64,000 bases of DNA from Pseudoxanthobacter soli DSM 19599 (GTDB lineage Bacteria > Pseudomonadota > Alphaproteobacteria > Rhizobiales > Segnochrobactraceae). Below the pieces are notes generated by a model. It had not been told where the DNA came from, ran no database searches, and saw nothing but the letters and a program-made list of their open reading frames with translations. The stretch covers positions 78,914-142,913 of the forward strand of contig CAMDHY010000002.1 of NCBI GenBank assembly GCA_945898215.1. The letters run 5' to 3'. Shown here in pieces: positions 1 to 8,299 of the stretch (within the stretch, counting starts at the first letter, position 1; each line of letters starts with the position of its first letter). The position numbers and the translations under genes were made by a program.

Positions 1-384
1 GGCGAGCGCCTCGGCGCAGGCCGGGTAGTCGGCGAGGAGCTTGTGGCCGACATAGTGGAAGTCGCCGACGAGCGGCACCGGCAGCCCCATGTGGGCGAGC
101 CGGTCGCGGATCACCGGCACGGCGGCGGCGGCCTCCGGCCGGTCGACGGTGATGCGGACGATCTCGGAGCCGGCGCGGGCGAGCGCGGCCACCTGCCGGA
201 CGGTCGCCTCGATGTCGGCGGTGTCGGTGTTGGTCATCGACTGCACGACGATCGGCGCGCCGCCGCCGACCATGACGCCGCCGACGTCGACGGCGACGCT
301 CTCGCGTCGTGGTGCCGGGCCGGCCACAGTCGGGCGGGCCTCGGCGGATGCGGCGAAGTCTGCGACGGGCGTATGAGCGGTCAT
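1..384 (-). CDS. ispG: 4-hydroxy-3-methylbut-2-enyl diphosphate synthase, N-terminal part (cut by window edge)
   Basis: IspG (GcpE) is the Fe-S enzyme that converts MEcPP to HMBPP in the non-mevalonate isoprenoid pathway. The visible 128 residues begin at ATG 384 and read into the window's left edge without a stop. After a variable, Ala/Pro-rich leader come the family hallmarks: [20 protein letters not shown] followed by NTDT, the start of the TIM-barrel domain, then [16 protein letters not shown] and GDFHYVGHK. The C-terminal cluster-binding cysteines lie outside. It is transcribed in the same direction as the exporter gene upstream of it, about 70 bp away. Confidence 0.93.
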   Translation of the reverse strand, partial: MTAHTPVADFAASAEARPTVAGPAPRRESVAVDVGGVMVGGGAPIVVQSMTNTDTADIEATVRQVAALARAGSEIVRITVDRPEAAAAVPVIRDRLAHMGLPVPLVGDFHYVGHKLLADYPACAEALA

Positions 385-451
385 CGGCCTCGGTCCGGCG
401 TCCCTCCCGAAGGCGTGCCAGAGGGGCCGGGCGGCGTCAACCCGGGTAGCG

Positions 452-1363
452 TCAACCGCGCTTGACGCGCGCGTTGACGAACAGCAGCCCCAGCACGACG
501 AGGACGGCCGCCACCACCAGCGACCACGTCAGCGGCTCGCCGAGCAGCAGTACCCCGAAGGCGACGCCGAACAGCGGCGTCATCGATGTCGCCGCCTGCA
601 GCGGCCCGGCCGGATGGCGGCTGACGAGGCGGAACCAGAACACGAAGGTGACGAAGGCGACCCAGACCGTCTGGTAGGCCATCCAGCCGATCGCCTCGAG
701 CGACACCGGCAGGACGATCTCCTCGCCGAGCAGCGCCGCCGCCGTCCACGCCATCGCGGCGGAGACGACGAGCTGGTAGAGGATCACCTTCTCGGGCGGG
801 GCGGTGCGCAGGCGGGTGCCGCGGATCATCAGCGTCGTCGCCCCCCACAGGGCGCCGCCGGCGAGGCAGAACAGGTCGCCGACGATGCTCGCGCCGCTCG
901 CCCCCGGCACCGGAACGCCGAGCGCCACCGCGACGCCGGTGAACGACAGCGCCAGCCCCAGCCACTGCACGCGCCGGAGCCGCTCGCCCGGCAGCAGCCA
1001 GACGGCGCCGAGCGCGACGAAGAAGGGCGCGGTGTAGAGGAAGACGACGGAGCGGCTCGCCGCCGTCCACGACAGCCCGAGATCGATCAGCAGGAACTCG
1101 GCGCCGAACAGGAGCCCGATGCCGAGGCCGTAGAGGATCGTGCCGTCCGGCCGGAACACCGGCACGCCGCGCGCGAAGGCGTAGGCGAGCATCAGAAGCG
1201 CGCCGCCGGAGGAGCGGATCGCCATCTGCGTCATCGGCGGGATCTCCGCCATCGCGAGCTTGATGCCGGCCTGCTGCAGCCCCCAGCTGGCGCACAGCAT
1301 CACGAGCAGCGCGATCACCGACGCGTCGAAGCTGCGGGCGGGCCGCAGGGCGGAGGTGGGCAT
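452..1363 (-). CDS. EamA/DMT-family inner-membrane exporter
   Basis: A 303-residue integral membrane protein of the drug/metabolite transporter superfamily, with about ten hydrophobic segments arranged as two EamA repeats. The first starts with [16 protein letters not shown] and the second around [16 protein letters not shown]. Conserved family features include a small-residue-rich TM1 and a final helix ending at VNARVKRG, a positive cytoplasmic tail. The substrate cannot be told from sequence; family members export amino acids, metabolites or drugs. It lies between zur and ispG on the same strand, with a 73-bp gap from zur, so co-transcription is possible. Confidence 0.85.
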   Translation of the reverse strand: MPTSALRPARSFDASVIALLVMLCASWGLQQAGIKLAMAEIPPMTQMAIRSSGGALLMLAYAFARGVPVFRPDGTILYGLGIGLLFGAEFLLIDLGLSWTAASRSVVFLYTAPFFVALGAVWLLPGERLRRVQWLGLALSFTGVAVALGVPVPGASGASIVGDLFCLAGGALWGATTLMIRGTRLRTAPPEKVILYQLVVSAAMAWTAAALLGEEIVLPVSLEAIGWMAYQTVWVAFVTFVFWFRLVSRHPAGPLQAATSMTPLFGVAFGVLLLGEPLTWSLVVAAVLVVLGLLFVNARVKRG

Positions 1364-1436
1364 GGGTGATCCGGGCGGGAGAAGGCGGGGAGGGGAGACG
1401 GCGGGCGCCGCGGCGCGTCGGTCGGCCGGTGGTGCC

Positions 1437-2021
1437 TCAGTCGGGGTGCGGGGCCTCGGGTGCGTCGGCGCAGTGGCGGCAGACGCCGAGGATCTCGAGT
1501 GCCGCCGACCGCGGCCGGAAACCGGCCGGCGCGCAGGTGCGCTCGAGATCGATGCCGACCTCGTCGGCCGCCACCTCGCCGACCTGGCCGCAGCGGTCGC
1601 AGATGAGGAAGACGAGCGGGCGGGCGGCGTCGTGGTGGCCGGCGCAGGCGACGAAGGCGTTCAGCCGCTCGATGCGGTGGGCGAGGCCGTTCTCCGTGAG
1701 GAAGGACAGGGCGCGATAGACGGTGATCGGCGCCGGCCGCGGTCCTTCGGCGGCGAGGTGTTCGATGAGGTCGTAGGCGCCGACCGGGGCGTGGCTGCGG
1801 GCGAGCGCCTCCAGCACGCGGCGCCGGCCGGGCGACAGCGTCAGTCCGAGCGCCCGGCAGGTCGCCTCGGCCCGCGCCAGCGTGTCGGCGGCGCAGGCGT
1901 GGTGGTCGTGGCCGGCGGGCGGAAACATCGTCGCCACCGCATCTTCCGCGGCGTGGTCGCGCCCGCTGCTGTGGTCTTGGGTGTGGGGCCGGGGCGCCCC
2001 GGCCTGTCGTTCGCGCATCAT
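1437..2021 (-). CDS. zur: Fur-family metalloregulator, Zur type
   Basis: A 194-residue Fur-superfamily repressor. After a His-rich, poorly conserved leader (GHDHHAC) comes the winged-helix domain (LTLSPGRRRVLEAL, with ITVYRALSFL as recognition region), then the dimerisation domain with HRIERLNAFVAC and two Cys pairs, CDRC and CRHC, that form the structural zinc site. The CAGHHD sequence and the late CxxC pair fit the zinc-sensing Zur branch better than Fur. The start is uncertain: ATG at 2021 gives the long form, while ATG at 1928 (MFPPAGHDHH) gives a more typical 163 residues. It is divergent from bdhA. Confidence 0.8.
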   Translation of the reverse strand: MMRERQAGAPRPHTQDHSSGRDHAAEDAVATMFPPAGHDHHACAADTLARAEATCRALGLTLSPGRRRVLEALARSHAPVGAYDLIEHLAAEGPRPAPITVYRALSFLTENGLAHRIERLNAFVACAGHHDAARPLVFLICDRCGQVGEVAADEVGIDLERTCAPAGFRPRSAALEILGVCRHCADAPEAPHPD

Positions 2022-2056
2022 GCAGATAGGATAGCACGGCCGCAGACGTCGCGTCG

Positions 2057-2067
2057 CTGCAGCGCAG
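2057..2067. promoter_or_regulatory. Candidate PhaR-type operator upstream of bdhA
   Basis: The sequence reads CTGC-AGC-GCAG, matching the CTGC-N3-GCAG pattern described for the PHB regulator PhaR of Paracoccus. A second GCAGCGCAGCAG run follows at 2081-2092. It sits about 65 bp before the 3-hydroxybutyrate dehydrogenase start, which makes functional sense for a PHB-cycle gene. The assignment is inference from motif and context only. Confidence 0.35.
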
Positions 2068-2102
2068 CAGCTTCTGGCTCGCAGCGCAGCAGACGTTTAC
2101 GA

Positions 2103-2116
2103 TTGCCGATCGGCAA
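2103..2116. promoter_or_regulatory. Perfect 14-bp palindrome upstream of bdhA
   Basis: TTGCCGATCGGCAA is a perfect palindrome ending 16 bp before the bdhA ATG, within the zur/bdhA divergent region. Its placement suits a repressor site, but no regulator is identified. It does not resemble the AT-rich Zur boxes known to me. Confidence 0.35.
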
Positions 2117-2132
2117 ACCGCGGAGGGACGAG

Positions 2133-2915
2133 ATGTTGAAGGGCAAGAACGCCGTCGTCACGGGATCGACGTCCGGCATCGGGCTGGCGATCGCCCGTGC
2201 CTATGCGTCGAAGGGCATGAACGTGACGATCAACGGTTTCGGCGACGCCGCCGCGATCGAAGCGGAGCGGGCGAAGATCACCGCCGACTTCGGTGTGCAG
2301 GCCGCCTATTCCGGCGCCGACATGTCCAAGGCCGCCGAGATCGCCCAGATGATCGCGGACGCCGAGAAGCGCTTCGGATCGGTCGACGTGCTCGTCAACA
2401 ACGCCGGCATCCAGTTCGTCTCGCCGGTGGAGGAGTTCCCGCTGGAGAAGTGGGACCAGATCATCGCCATCAATCTCTCGGCCGCCTTCCACGCCATCCG
2501 GGCGGCGGTGCCGGGCATGAAGGCGCGCAAGTGGGGGCGCATCATCAACACCGCCTCGGCGCACGCTCTCGTCGCCTCGCCGTTCAAGTCCGCCTACGTC
2601 GCCGCCAAGCACGGCATCGCCGGCCTCACCAAGACCGTCGCGCTCGAGACCGCGCAGTTCGGCATCACCGTCAACGCGATCTGCCCCGGCTACGTCTGGA
2701 CGCCCCTCGTCGAGAAGCAGATCCCCGAGACGATGAAGGCCCGCGGCCTCACCGAGGAGCAGGTCAAGAAGGACGTGCTGCTCGCCGCGCAGCCGACGAA
2801 GGAGTTCGTCACCGTCGAGCAGGTGGCCGCCTTCGCCTGCTTCCTCGCCACCGACGAGGCCGCCTCGATCACCGGCGCCATCCTGCCCATCGACGGCGGC
2901 TGGACGGCCGAGTAA
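2133..2915 (+). CDS. bdhA: D-3-hydroxybutyrate dehydrogenase (SDR)
   Basis: A 260-residue classical SDR that interconverts D-3-hydroxybutyrate and acetoacetate with NAD, in the cytosolic breakdown of poly-3-hydroxybutyrate. Visible features are the Rossmann motif TGSTSGIG near residue 10, NNAG, the catalytic serine in NTASAHA, and YVAAK. The substrate-specific segment CPGYVWTPLVEKQIPE is typical of bacterial BdhA. ATG 2133 was chosen because GGAGGG precedes it and the SDR fold begins at once; the frame is open far upstream but that part is not protein-like. A strong hairpin follows the stop. The phasins elsewhere in the window support PHB storage. Confidence 0.93.
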   Translation: MLKGKNAVVTGSTSGIGLAIARAYASKGMNVTINGFGDAAAIEAERAKITADFGVQAAYSGADMSKAAEIAQMIADAEKRFGSVDVLVNNAGIQFVSPVEEFPLEKWDQIIAINLSAAFHAIRAAVPGMKARKWGRIINTASAHALVASPFKSAYVAAKHGIAGLTKTVALETAQFGITVNAICPGYVWTPLVEKQIPETMKARGLTEEQVKKDVLLAAQPTKEFVTVEQVAAFACFLATDEAASITGAILPIDGGWTAE

Positions 2916-2944
2916 GACCTGTCTCCAGAGCCTTCCCGACGACG

Positions 2945-2969
2945 GAACGGCGCCCCTTGGGCGCCGTTC
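2945..2969 (+). terminator. Hairpin terminator after bdhA
   Basis: A perfect 10-bp stem (GAACGGCGCC / GGCGCCGTTC) with loop CCTTG lies 29 bp after the bdhA stop. Only a short, mixed pyrimidine tail follows, as is common in GC-rich alphaproteobacteria. It separates bdhA from the kinase gene that starts 40 bp later. Confidence 0.65.
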
Positions 2970-3009
2970 GCATATCTCTCCGCCGCCCCGCACCCCGGAT
3001 CTCGCTTCC

Positions 3010-4011
3010 ATGACCGACACCCGCTTCGACGTGCTCTGCATCGGCAACGCCATCTTCGACGTGCTCGCCTCCGTCGAGGAGGACTTCCTCGTCGCCGAAG
3101 GCCTGACGAAGGGCTCGATGCGGCTCGTCGATGCGGAGGAATCGCTTCGCCTCTACGGCAGGATCGGCGCGGCGGTGCGCATTCCCGGCGGCTGCGCCGG
3201 CAACACCGCCTCCGGCGTCGGCTCGCTCGGCGGCCGCGCCGCCTTCGTCGGCAAGGTGGCGGCCGACGAGCTCGGCGACGCCTACGGCCACGACATGCGC
3301 GGCGCCGGTATCCACTTCGCCACGCCGGCGCTGAAGAACGGCGCCCCGACGGCGCGCTCGATCATCCTGATCACGCCGGACGGCGAGCGCACCATGAACA
3401 CCTATCTCGGCGCCTGCCAGGAACTCGGGCCCTCCGACGTCGATTCGGCCACCGTCGAGGCGGCGGCGATCACCTATCTCGAGGGCTATCTGTGGGACCC
3501 GCCGGCGGCCAAGGAGGCGTTCCGGCGCGCCTCCGACGTCGCCCACGCGGCCGGCCGCCGCGTCGCCATCACCCTGTCGGATTCCTTCTGCGTCGACCGC
3601 TGGCGGCCGGAGTTCCTGTCACTGCTGCGCACCGGCACCGTCGACACGCTGTTCGCCAACGAGCACGAGCTGAAGGCGCTTTACGAAACCGCCGACCTCG
3701 ACACCGCGATGGCGGCGGTGCGCGAGGACGCCGGGCTCGCGATCGTCACGCTCGGCGCTGCCGGCTCGATGGCGGTCACCCGCGACGAGACCCACCACGT
3801 CCGCGCCCATCCGGTCGACAAGGTCGTCGACCTCACCGGCGCCGGCGACCTGTTCGCCTCGGGCTTCCTCACCGGCCTCGCCCGCGGCCTGCCCCTGCCG
3901 GACTGCGCCCGCCTCGGCGGCATCGCCGCGGCGGAGTGCATCGGCCACGTCGGCCCGCGCCCGCAGGCGAAGCTCGCCGACCTCGCCCGCCAGGACGGCT
4001 TCGAGATCTGA
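3010..4011 (+). CDS. PfkB-family carbohydrate/adenosine kinase
   Basis: A 333-residue ribokinase-fold enzyme. The N-terminal half has CIGNAIFDVLASV and the glycine-rich substrate region IPGGCAGNTASG. The C-terminal half has the PfkB signature 2, DLTGAGDLFASGFLTG, whose aspartate is the catalytic base and whose GAGD forms the anion hole. Alphaproteobacterial homologues with the same N-terminus (a lid beginning EEDFLVAEGLTKGSM) are usually annotated as adenosine kinase, but the substrate is not proven by sequence. It stands alone, between bdhA's terminator and a LuxR regulator. Confidence 0.85.
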   Translation: MTDTRFDVLCIGNAIFDVLASVEEDFLVAEGLTKGSMRLVDAEESLRLYGRIGAAVRIPGGCAGNTASGVGSLGGRAAFVGKVAADELGDAYGHDMRGAGIHFATPALKNGAPTARSIILITPDGERTMNTYLGACQELGPSDVDSATVEAAAITYLEGYLWDPPAAKEAFRRASDVAHAAGRRVAITLSDSFCVDRWRPEFLSLLRTGTVDTLFANEHELKALYETADLDTAMAAVREDAGLAIVTLGAAGSMAVTRDETHHVRAHPVDKVVDLTGAGDLFASGFLTGLARGLPLPDCARLGGIAAAECIGHVGPRPQAKLADLARQDGFEI

Positions 4012-4103
4012 ACGCGCGCCCGGGATCACGGGGGCTGAAGACGCCGGTGGAGCGCGCGGCGCGCTGCCGCTAGGCTGGTCTTCGGCGGCGCGCGGGAGGC
4101 GCC

Positions 4104-4883
4104 GTGGGGGACGCAATCCCGATGCTGATCGAGCCTCGGACGTGGCGGGAGCTCTTCGAAGCCGTCCTGCAGATCAACGCCGCGAAGAGCGGCGGCGACT
4201 TCGCCGCCTCGGTGGTCGCCGGCATGCGGCGCCTGATCGCGGCCGACGTCACCGTGTTCCAGGTCTTCGACCGGGTCCGCGGCCGGATCATCACCGAGGC
4301 CGACCCGCCCGATCCGTTCACCGCCGAAGAGGTCGCCTACTACACGGCCCACTCCGAGGAGTTTCCGCTCGTCGCCTACTACGGCCGGACCAACGACCCG
4401 CAGGCGCGGCGCGTCTCGGACGTCGTCGATCTCGCCGCCTGGACGCAGTCCGCCTACTACCGCAGCTGCCTCGCCCGCCAGGACCTGCGCTACGGCCTCG
4501 CCCTGCCGATCGCCATCGACGCTGCGACGATCGTGGCGCTCTCCTTCAACCGGCGCGACACCGATTTCACCCTGCACGACTGTGAACTCCTCGACGCCTT
4601 CGCCCCCCACGTCCGCCTCGCCTTCGAGCGCCAAGACAACCCGTGGGGCGACAGGCGCCAGGAGGACGCAGAGCGCCGCCTGCAGGGTCTCGGCCTCACC
4701 CCGCGCGAGAGCGAGGTGCTGTTCTGGATGACCGAGGGCAAGCAGAACCGCGAGATCGCCGCGATCCTTGGCCTGCGGCTCGGCACCGTGCAGGACCACG
4801 TCGCCGCCGTGCTGGCGAAGCTCGGCCAGGAGAACCGCCACGCCGGCACGGTCTTCGCGATCGGCGTCCTCAAGGCGCGCTGA
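4104..4883 (+). CDS. LuxR-family regulator with GAF-like N-terminal domain
   Basis: A 259-residue regulator. Residues 1-180 resemble a GAF-type sensor module (FQVFDRVRGRIITE, LPIAIDAATIVALSF), and residues 190-255 form a LuxR/GerE helix-turn-helix (GLTPRESEVLFWMTEGKQNR, then EIAAILGLRLGTVQDHVAAV). The distribution of residues does not match an acyl-homoserine-lactone pocket in any way I can assert, so the ligand is unknown. The start is GTG 4104, preceded by GGGAGG; ATG 4122 is the alternative. It lies 124 bp before the ureohydrolase gene on the same strand and may control it. Confidence 0.85.
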   Translation: MGDAIPMLIEPRTWRELFEAVLQINAAKSGGDFAASVVAGMRRLIAADVTVFQVFDRVRGRIITEADPPDPFTAEEVAYYTAHSEEFPLVAYYGRTNDPQARRVSDVVDLAAWTQSAYYRSCLARQDLRYGLALPIAIDAATIVALSFNRRDTDFTLHDCELLDAFAPHVRLAFERQDNPWGDRRQEDAERRLQGLGLTPRESEVLFWMTEGKQNREIAAILGLRLGTVQDHVAAVLAKLGQENRHAGTVFAIGVLKAR

Positions 4884-5007
4884 ACACCCCCATGCGTGGG
4901 GATAGGCAGCGTCCGGCTTCGGTGTTAGGCGGCTGGCCGGGGGGAGCGGGCGCCGAGAGCCGAGAAGCGCGGGCCACTTCCACGTCTGCCGGGGAGCGCG
5001 TGCCACC

Positions 5008-6018
5008 ATGAGCTTCAGTCCGGATGCCGAGCAGGCGATGAACCTGCTCGAGGGCTACTTCTACTGGAACGGCTTTCCGAAGCTGCTGGGCTGTCCCATC
5101 GAGACGGACTTCGGCAAGGCCGACATCGCGCTGGTCGGTCTGCCGCTCGCCGTCAACCCGATCGAACGGACGCAGTACCTCGCCCCGCGCGCCGTCCGTC
5201 ACCGCTCCCAGGCCTATCATCGCGGCCACCGCGAATTCGGCATCAACCCGTTCGAAATCGCCCGGATCTACGACTTCGGCGACGTGCCGATCGCCACGCC
5301 GACCATCGCCGACCGGGCCGTCCTCGACATCGAGGCCTTCTATGCGCGGATGGATGCCGCTGGGGCGATCCCGTTCACGGTGGGCGGTGACCACGCCTGC
5401 ACCCTGCCGGTGCTGCGCGCCATCGCGGGTGCGAAGTCCCGGCGGAAGGCGCCTGTCGGACTGATCCATTTCGATTCGCACACCGACAGCTACGGCGATT
5501 CCGCCGGCGTCCACTGCCATCCGGGCAACGGTTTCCGGATCGCGCTCGAAGAAGGCCTGATCGAGCCTGGGCGAACGGTGCACGTTGGCCTCAACGGGCC
5601 GATGGTCCATCCGCAGATGGACGACTTCTCGCGAACGGCTGGCTATCGCATGCTGTCGCTGCAGGAGATCGAGACGATCGGCGTCGCGGCGGCGCTGGCC
5701 GAGATTCGCAAGGTGATCGGCGACGGTCCGGTGTTCGTGACGATCGACCTCGACGTGCTGTCGCTCTCCGACGCGCCGGCGGTGGCCGATCCAGAGGCGG
5801 GCGGCCTCACCATCCGCGAGATGCTCCACCTCCTGCGCGGCTTCCGCGGCATGGATGTCATCGGTGGCGACGTCGTCTGCTTCGTGCCCCACCTCGATCC
5901 GTCGCAGGTCACCGCCCTCCACATCAGCGCCATGATGCACGACGTCGTGACGATCATGGCGGAGGGCGTCGCCCGGAAGCGCGCGGCGGGCGGCGGCGAT
6001 GGCGCGGCCCGGGCCTGA
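5008..6018 (+). CDS. Ureohydrolase (agmatinase/arginase family)
   Basis: A 336-residue binuclear manganese hydrolase that releases urea from a guanidino compound. All six expected metal ligands appear: the His of GGDHACTLP, Asp-His-Asp of HFDSHTDSY, and both aspartates of TIDLDVL. The loop after the last pair, SLSDAPAVADPEAGG, differs from the usual DPAFAPGTGTPEPGG of agmatinases, so agmatine should not be assumed; guanidinobutyrate or another guanidino acid is possible. RBS GGGGAG precedes ATG 5008. It overlaps the next gene by 20 bp. Confidence 0.85.
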   Translation: MSFSPDAEQAMNLLEGYFYWNGFPKLLGCPIETDFGKADIALVGLPLAVNPIERTQYLAPRAVRHRSQAYHRGHREFGINPFEIARIYDFGDVPIATPTIADRAVLDIEAFYARMDAAGAIPFTVGGDHACTLPVLRAIAGAKSRRKAPVGLIHFDSHTDSYGDSAGVHCHPGNGFRIALEEGLIEPGRTVHVGLNGPMVHPQMDDFSRTAGYRMLSLQEIETIGVAAALAEIRKVIGDGPVFVTIDLDVLSLSDAPAVADPEAGGLTIREMLHLLRGFRGMDVIGGDVVCFVPHLDPSQVTALHISAMMHDVVTIMAEGVARKRAAGGGDGAARA

Positions 6019-6502
6019 GCATCCGACGCAGGCTCGCCTCGGCCGGGTTCGACTCGGCCTCGTCCTGCTCGCCGCGGCGGTCGTGCTGCCGGTGGCGGCG
6101 CTACTGTTCCCATTGGTCGGCCTGCCGTCCGCCGCGTCCAACCTCGCCGTCAGCCTGCTCGTCGCCGGGGCGCCGGAAATCCTCTGCCTCGTCGCCGTCG
6201 CGCTGCTCGGCCGCGCCGGCTTCGACGCCCTCGGCGGCCGCACCGTCCCGCGCTCGGCGGCGTCGGTGCGGGAGGAGAAGGTGCGCTACTACGGCGCCCT
6301 CCTGTATTGCGGCCTGAACACGCTGCCGATCGCCCTCTACGCCTACGTGCCAGCCGTGATGCCCGGCGGCACCGCCAAACTCGTCATCCTCGCCGTCACC
6401 GACCTCGGCTTCGTCCTCTCGGTGCTTCTGGCCGGCGGCCAGTTCTGGGAGAAGTTCCGCCGCCTGTTCGTCTTCGAGCCGGACTGGCCTGCGGGTTCCT
6501 GA
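5999..6502 (+). CDS. Small membrane protein of unknown function
   Basis: A 167-residue protein with four predicted hydrophobic segments: LGLVLLAAAVVLPVAALLFP, then around residues 48-67, 100-118 and 126-147. A charged cytoplasmic-type loop carries VREEKVRYYG. The layout resembles small transporter-associated membrane domains, but I do not recognise the family with certainty. The ATG at 5999 overlaps the end of the ureohydrolase gene, implying translational coupling and perhaps a role in uptake or export of its substrate or product. Confidence 0.65.
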   Translation: MARPGPEHPTQARLGRVRLGLVLLAAAVVLPVAALLFPLVGLPSAASNLAVSLLVAGAPEILCLVAVALLGRAGFDALGGRTVPRSAASVREEKVRYYGALLYCGLNTLPIALYAYVPAVMPGGTAKLVILAVTDLGFVLSVLLAGGQFWEKFRRLFVFEPDWPAGS

Positions 6503-6524
6503 CGACCTTCCCCGCCGGGGGCCG

Positions 6525-8099
6525 CTACTGCGGTGCGGCGTGGTCGGCCGCGAGGTGGGCGCGCAGCGGGTCGCCCCAGACGGGCGACGACAGGTCGCGC
6601 AGCATCACGTGCAGGTGGTTCGCCCACGGCACCCGCACCGAGCTCACCGAATACTGCGGGGTCTGCAGGAGCTCGATCAGCAGCGGCCCGAGCCGGATCG
6701 AGGAGAAGTGCTGCGAGCCCGGATCGGCGAGGTCGCCGCCCGCCCAGGTGGCGACGACGGAGCCCGCGCTGAGGGCCGCCTCGAGGCGGTTGCGATAGCT
6801 CGCGGCGACAGTGGGGTGGAGCGTGACGATCAGCTCCTCGTAGAGCGACGCGAGGGCGCGGCGCGCCGCCGGCGGCAGCTCGTCGGCCAGCGCCCGGACG
6901 TGCGGGCCGGCGGCAATCTCCTCGGTCGGCGGGTCGACGGCCAGCGCCGCCAGCATTTCCGCCGTCGGGGTCTGGTTGAGCAGCGGCGGCCGCTGCTGAT
7001 AGCCGGCCGGGGTCCGATGGGCTGCCACCCGCTGTGCCTCCGGCATGGCCCGCCAGAACGCCTTGGCGGCCGTCGTGATGCCGAGCCCGAGGCTCTGGCC
7101 CTGCTGCCAGGCGAGGGGGTCGTCGGGGCCGCCCGCGCCGGTCGGCGGCGGCACGATGATCGGATAGGCGCCGATGAACAGCGGCGTGCCGTGGATCTCC
7201 CAATGGTCGCCGACGCGAAGGAAGGTGAGGTTGACGCTGAGGTGGTGGCCTTCCAGGCGCAGCGACCACGTCGTCTCCGCGCCCGGCCGGCCGGGATCGC
7301 CGAACACGGAGACCGCGTAGTCCTCGAACTGGTTCCAGCGCGCGGCGAGGCCGGGCGGCGGCCACACCCAGTTCTCTTCTCCCGGGTTCATGCCGCCGAT
7401 CGAGACCGCGTCCGCCACCGCCTTCGGAAGCTCGACGCCGGCGGCGGCCAGCAGGTCGAGCAGGGCGGCGAGCGACGGGGCTGCGGTAGCGGCGGGCAGC
7501 GTCCCCAGGGCGGTGCGGATCGCCGTCGGGCTCGCCGCCTCCTCGAGGGTGCCGATGAGGAGCTGGCGGTTGCGGACGGCGGTGATCGTGCCGTAGCCCT
7601 GCGAGCCGAGGGCGATGGCGAGCAGCCGCTCGAAGGCGGCGCGCTGCTCGAACGTCAGCCCGCCGATGGGCAGCCCCCAGCCCGGCACGCACCAGGCGAG
7701 CACGGCGCAGAAGGCGGGCGTCCGGCTGGCATCGCGGCTGGACGTGCGCTCCGAACCGTCGAGCGGGAACATCATCGCACGGCGCTGGCCCTCGTCGAGG
7801 CTGTCCCGGAAGTCGAGAAAAGCCGCGGCGGCGTCGTCAGCGGCGAGATCGATCGCGAATTGCCGCTGCTCGGGCAGCGGCGCACGCGTGCCCCCCAAAT
7901 GATCGGCGCGGAACGAGAGGGAAGAGGGCTGCGATCCCGCCGGCGGGTGGTCGTCGTGGGCGGCTGCGAAGGGCGCCGCCAGGGCAAGAGAGAGAGAGCC
8001 GCGACGCCGAGTCTCGCGCCGACTGCGCGGCGGGTCCGCCCCCGGCGGCGTGCATCGATACCCATCGGATCCCCCGCTCCGGTGTTCTTTGTCCGCCAT
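6525..8099 (-). CDS. DUF3500 family exported protein
   Basis: A 524-residue protein ending in a DUF3500 domain. A basic segment followed by GSLSLALAAPFAAAHDDH near residues 34-51 suggests an export signal, so the true start may be internal. Recognisable family landmarks are DSLDEGQRRAMMFPLDGSER, a WSLRLEGHHLSVN segment, and GTPLFIGAYP. Function is unknown; the conserved Glu and His residues of the EGHH segment could bind metal, but that is a guess. It is convergent with the upstream membrane-protein gene, with 22 bp between stops. Confidence 0.75.
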   Translation of the reverse strand: MADKEHRSGGSDGYRCTPPGADPPRSRRETRRRGSLSLALAAPFAAAHDDHPPAGSQPSSLSFRADHLGGTRAPLPEQRQFAIDLAADDAAAAFLDFRDSLDEGQRRAMMFPLDGSERTSSRDASRTPAFCAVLAWCVPGWGLPIGGLTFEQRAAFERLLAIALGSQGYGTITAVRNRQLLIGTLEEAASPTAIRTALGTLPAATAAPSLAALLDLLAAAGVELPKAVADAVSIGGMNPGEENWVWPPPGLAARWNQFEDYAVSVFGDPGRPGAETTWSLRLEGHHLSVNLTFLRVGDHWEIHGTPLFIGAYPIIVPPPTGAGGPDDPLAWQQGQSLGLGITTAAKAFWRAMPEAQRVAAHRTPAGYQQRPPLLNQTPTAEMLAALAVDPPTEEIAAGPHVRALADELPPAARRALASLYEELIVTLHPTVAASYRNRLEAALSAGSVVATWAGGDLADPGSQHFSSIRLGPLLIELLQTPQYSVSSVRVPWANHLHVMLRDLSSPVWGDPLRAHLAADHAAPQ

Positions 8100-8299
8100 C
8101 TTGACGCAGTCGGGTGCGCGAAGCCAGCGAGCTGCGGTTGGCGTCCCCCCAGCGTTCCGCTGGCGAAACGCTCGGTTGCACCGACGCCGCTTCTGCAGAC
8201 AGGGATGCCGGGCTAGCGTCCCGAGCCTCCCGCCCGGCGGATCGCCCTCCGTCCTGCGTACAGGCCGCAGGCATGCGCGATCGACCGGCGGGGTCCCCG

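Noticed and set aside
1260..2132. Extended start for bdhA giving a protein of about 550 residues
   Set aside because: The extension is antisense to zur, low-complexity, and the SDR fold with its RBS begins at 2133.
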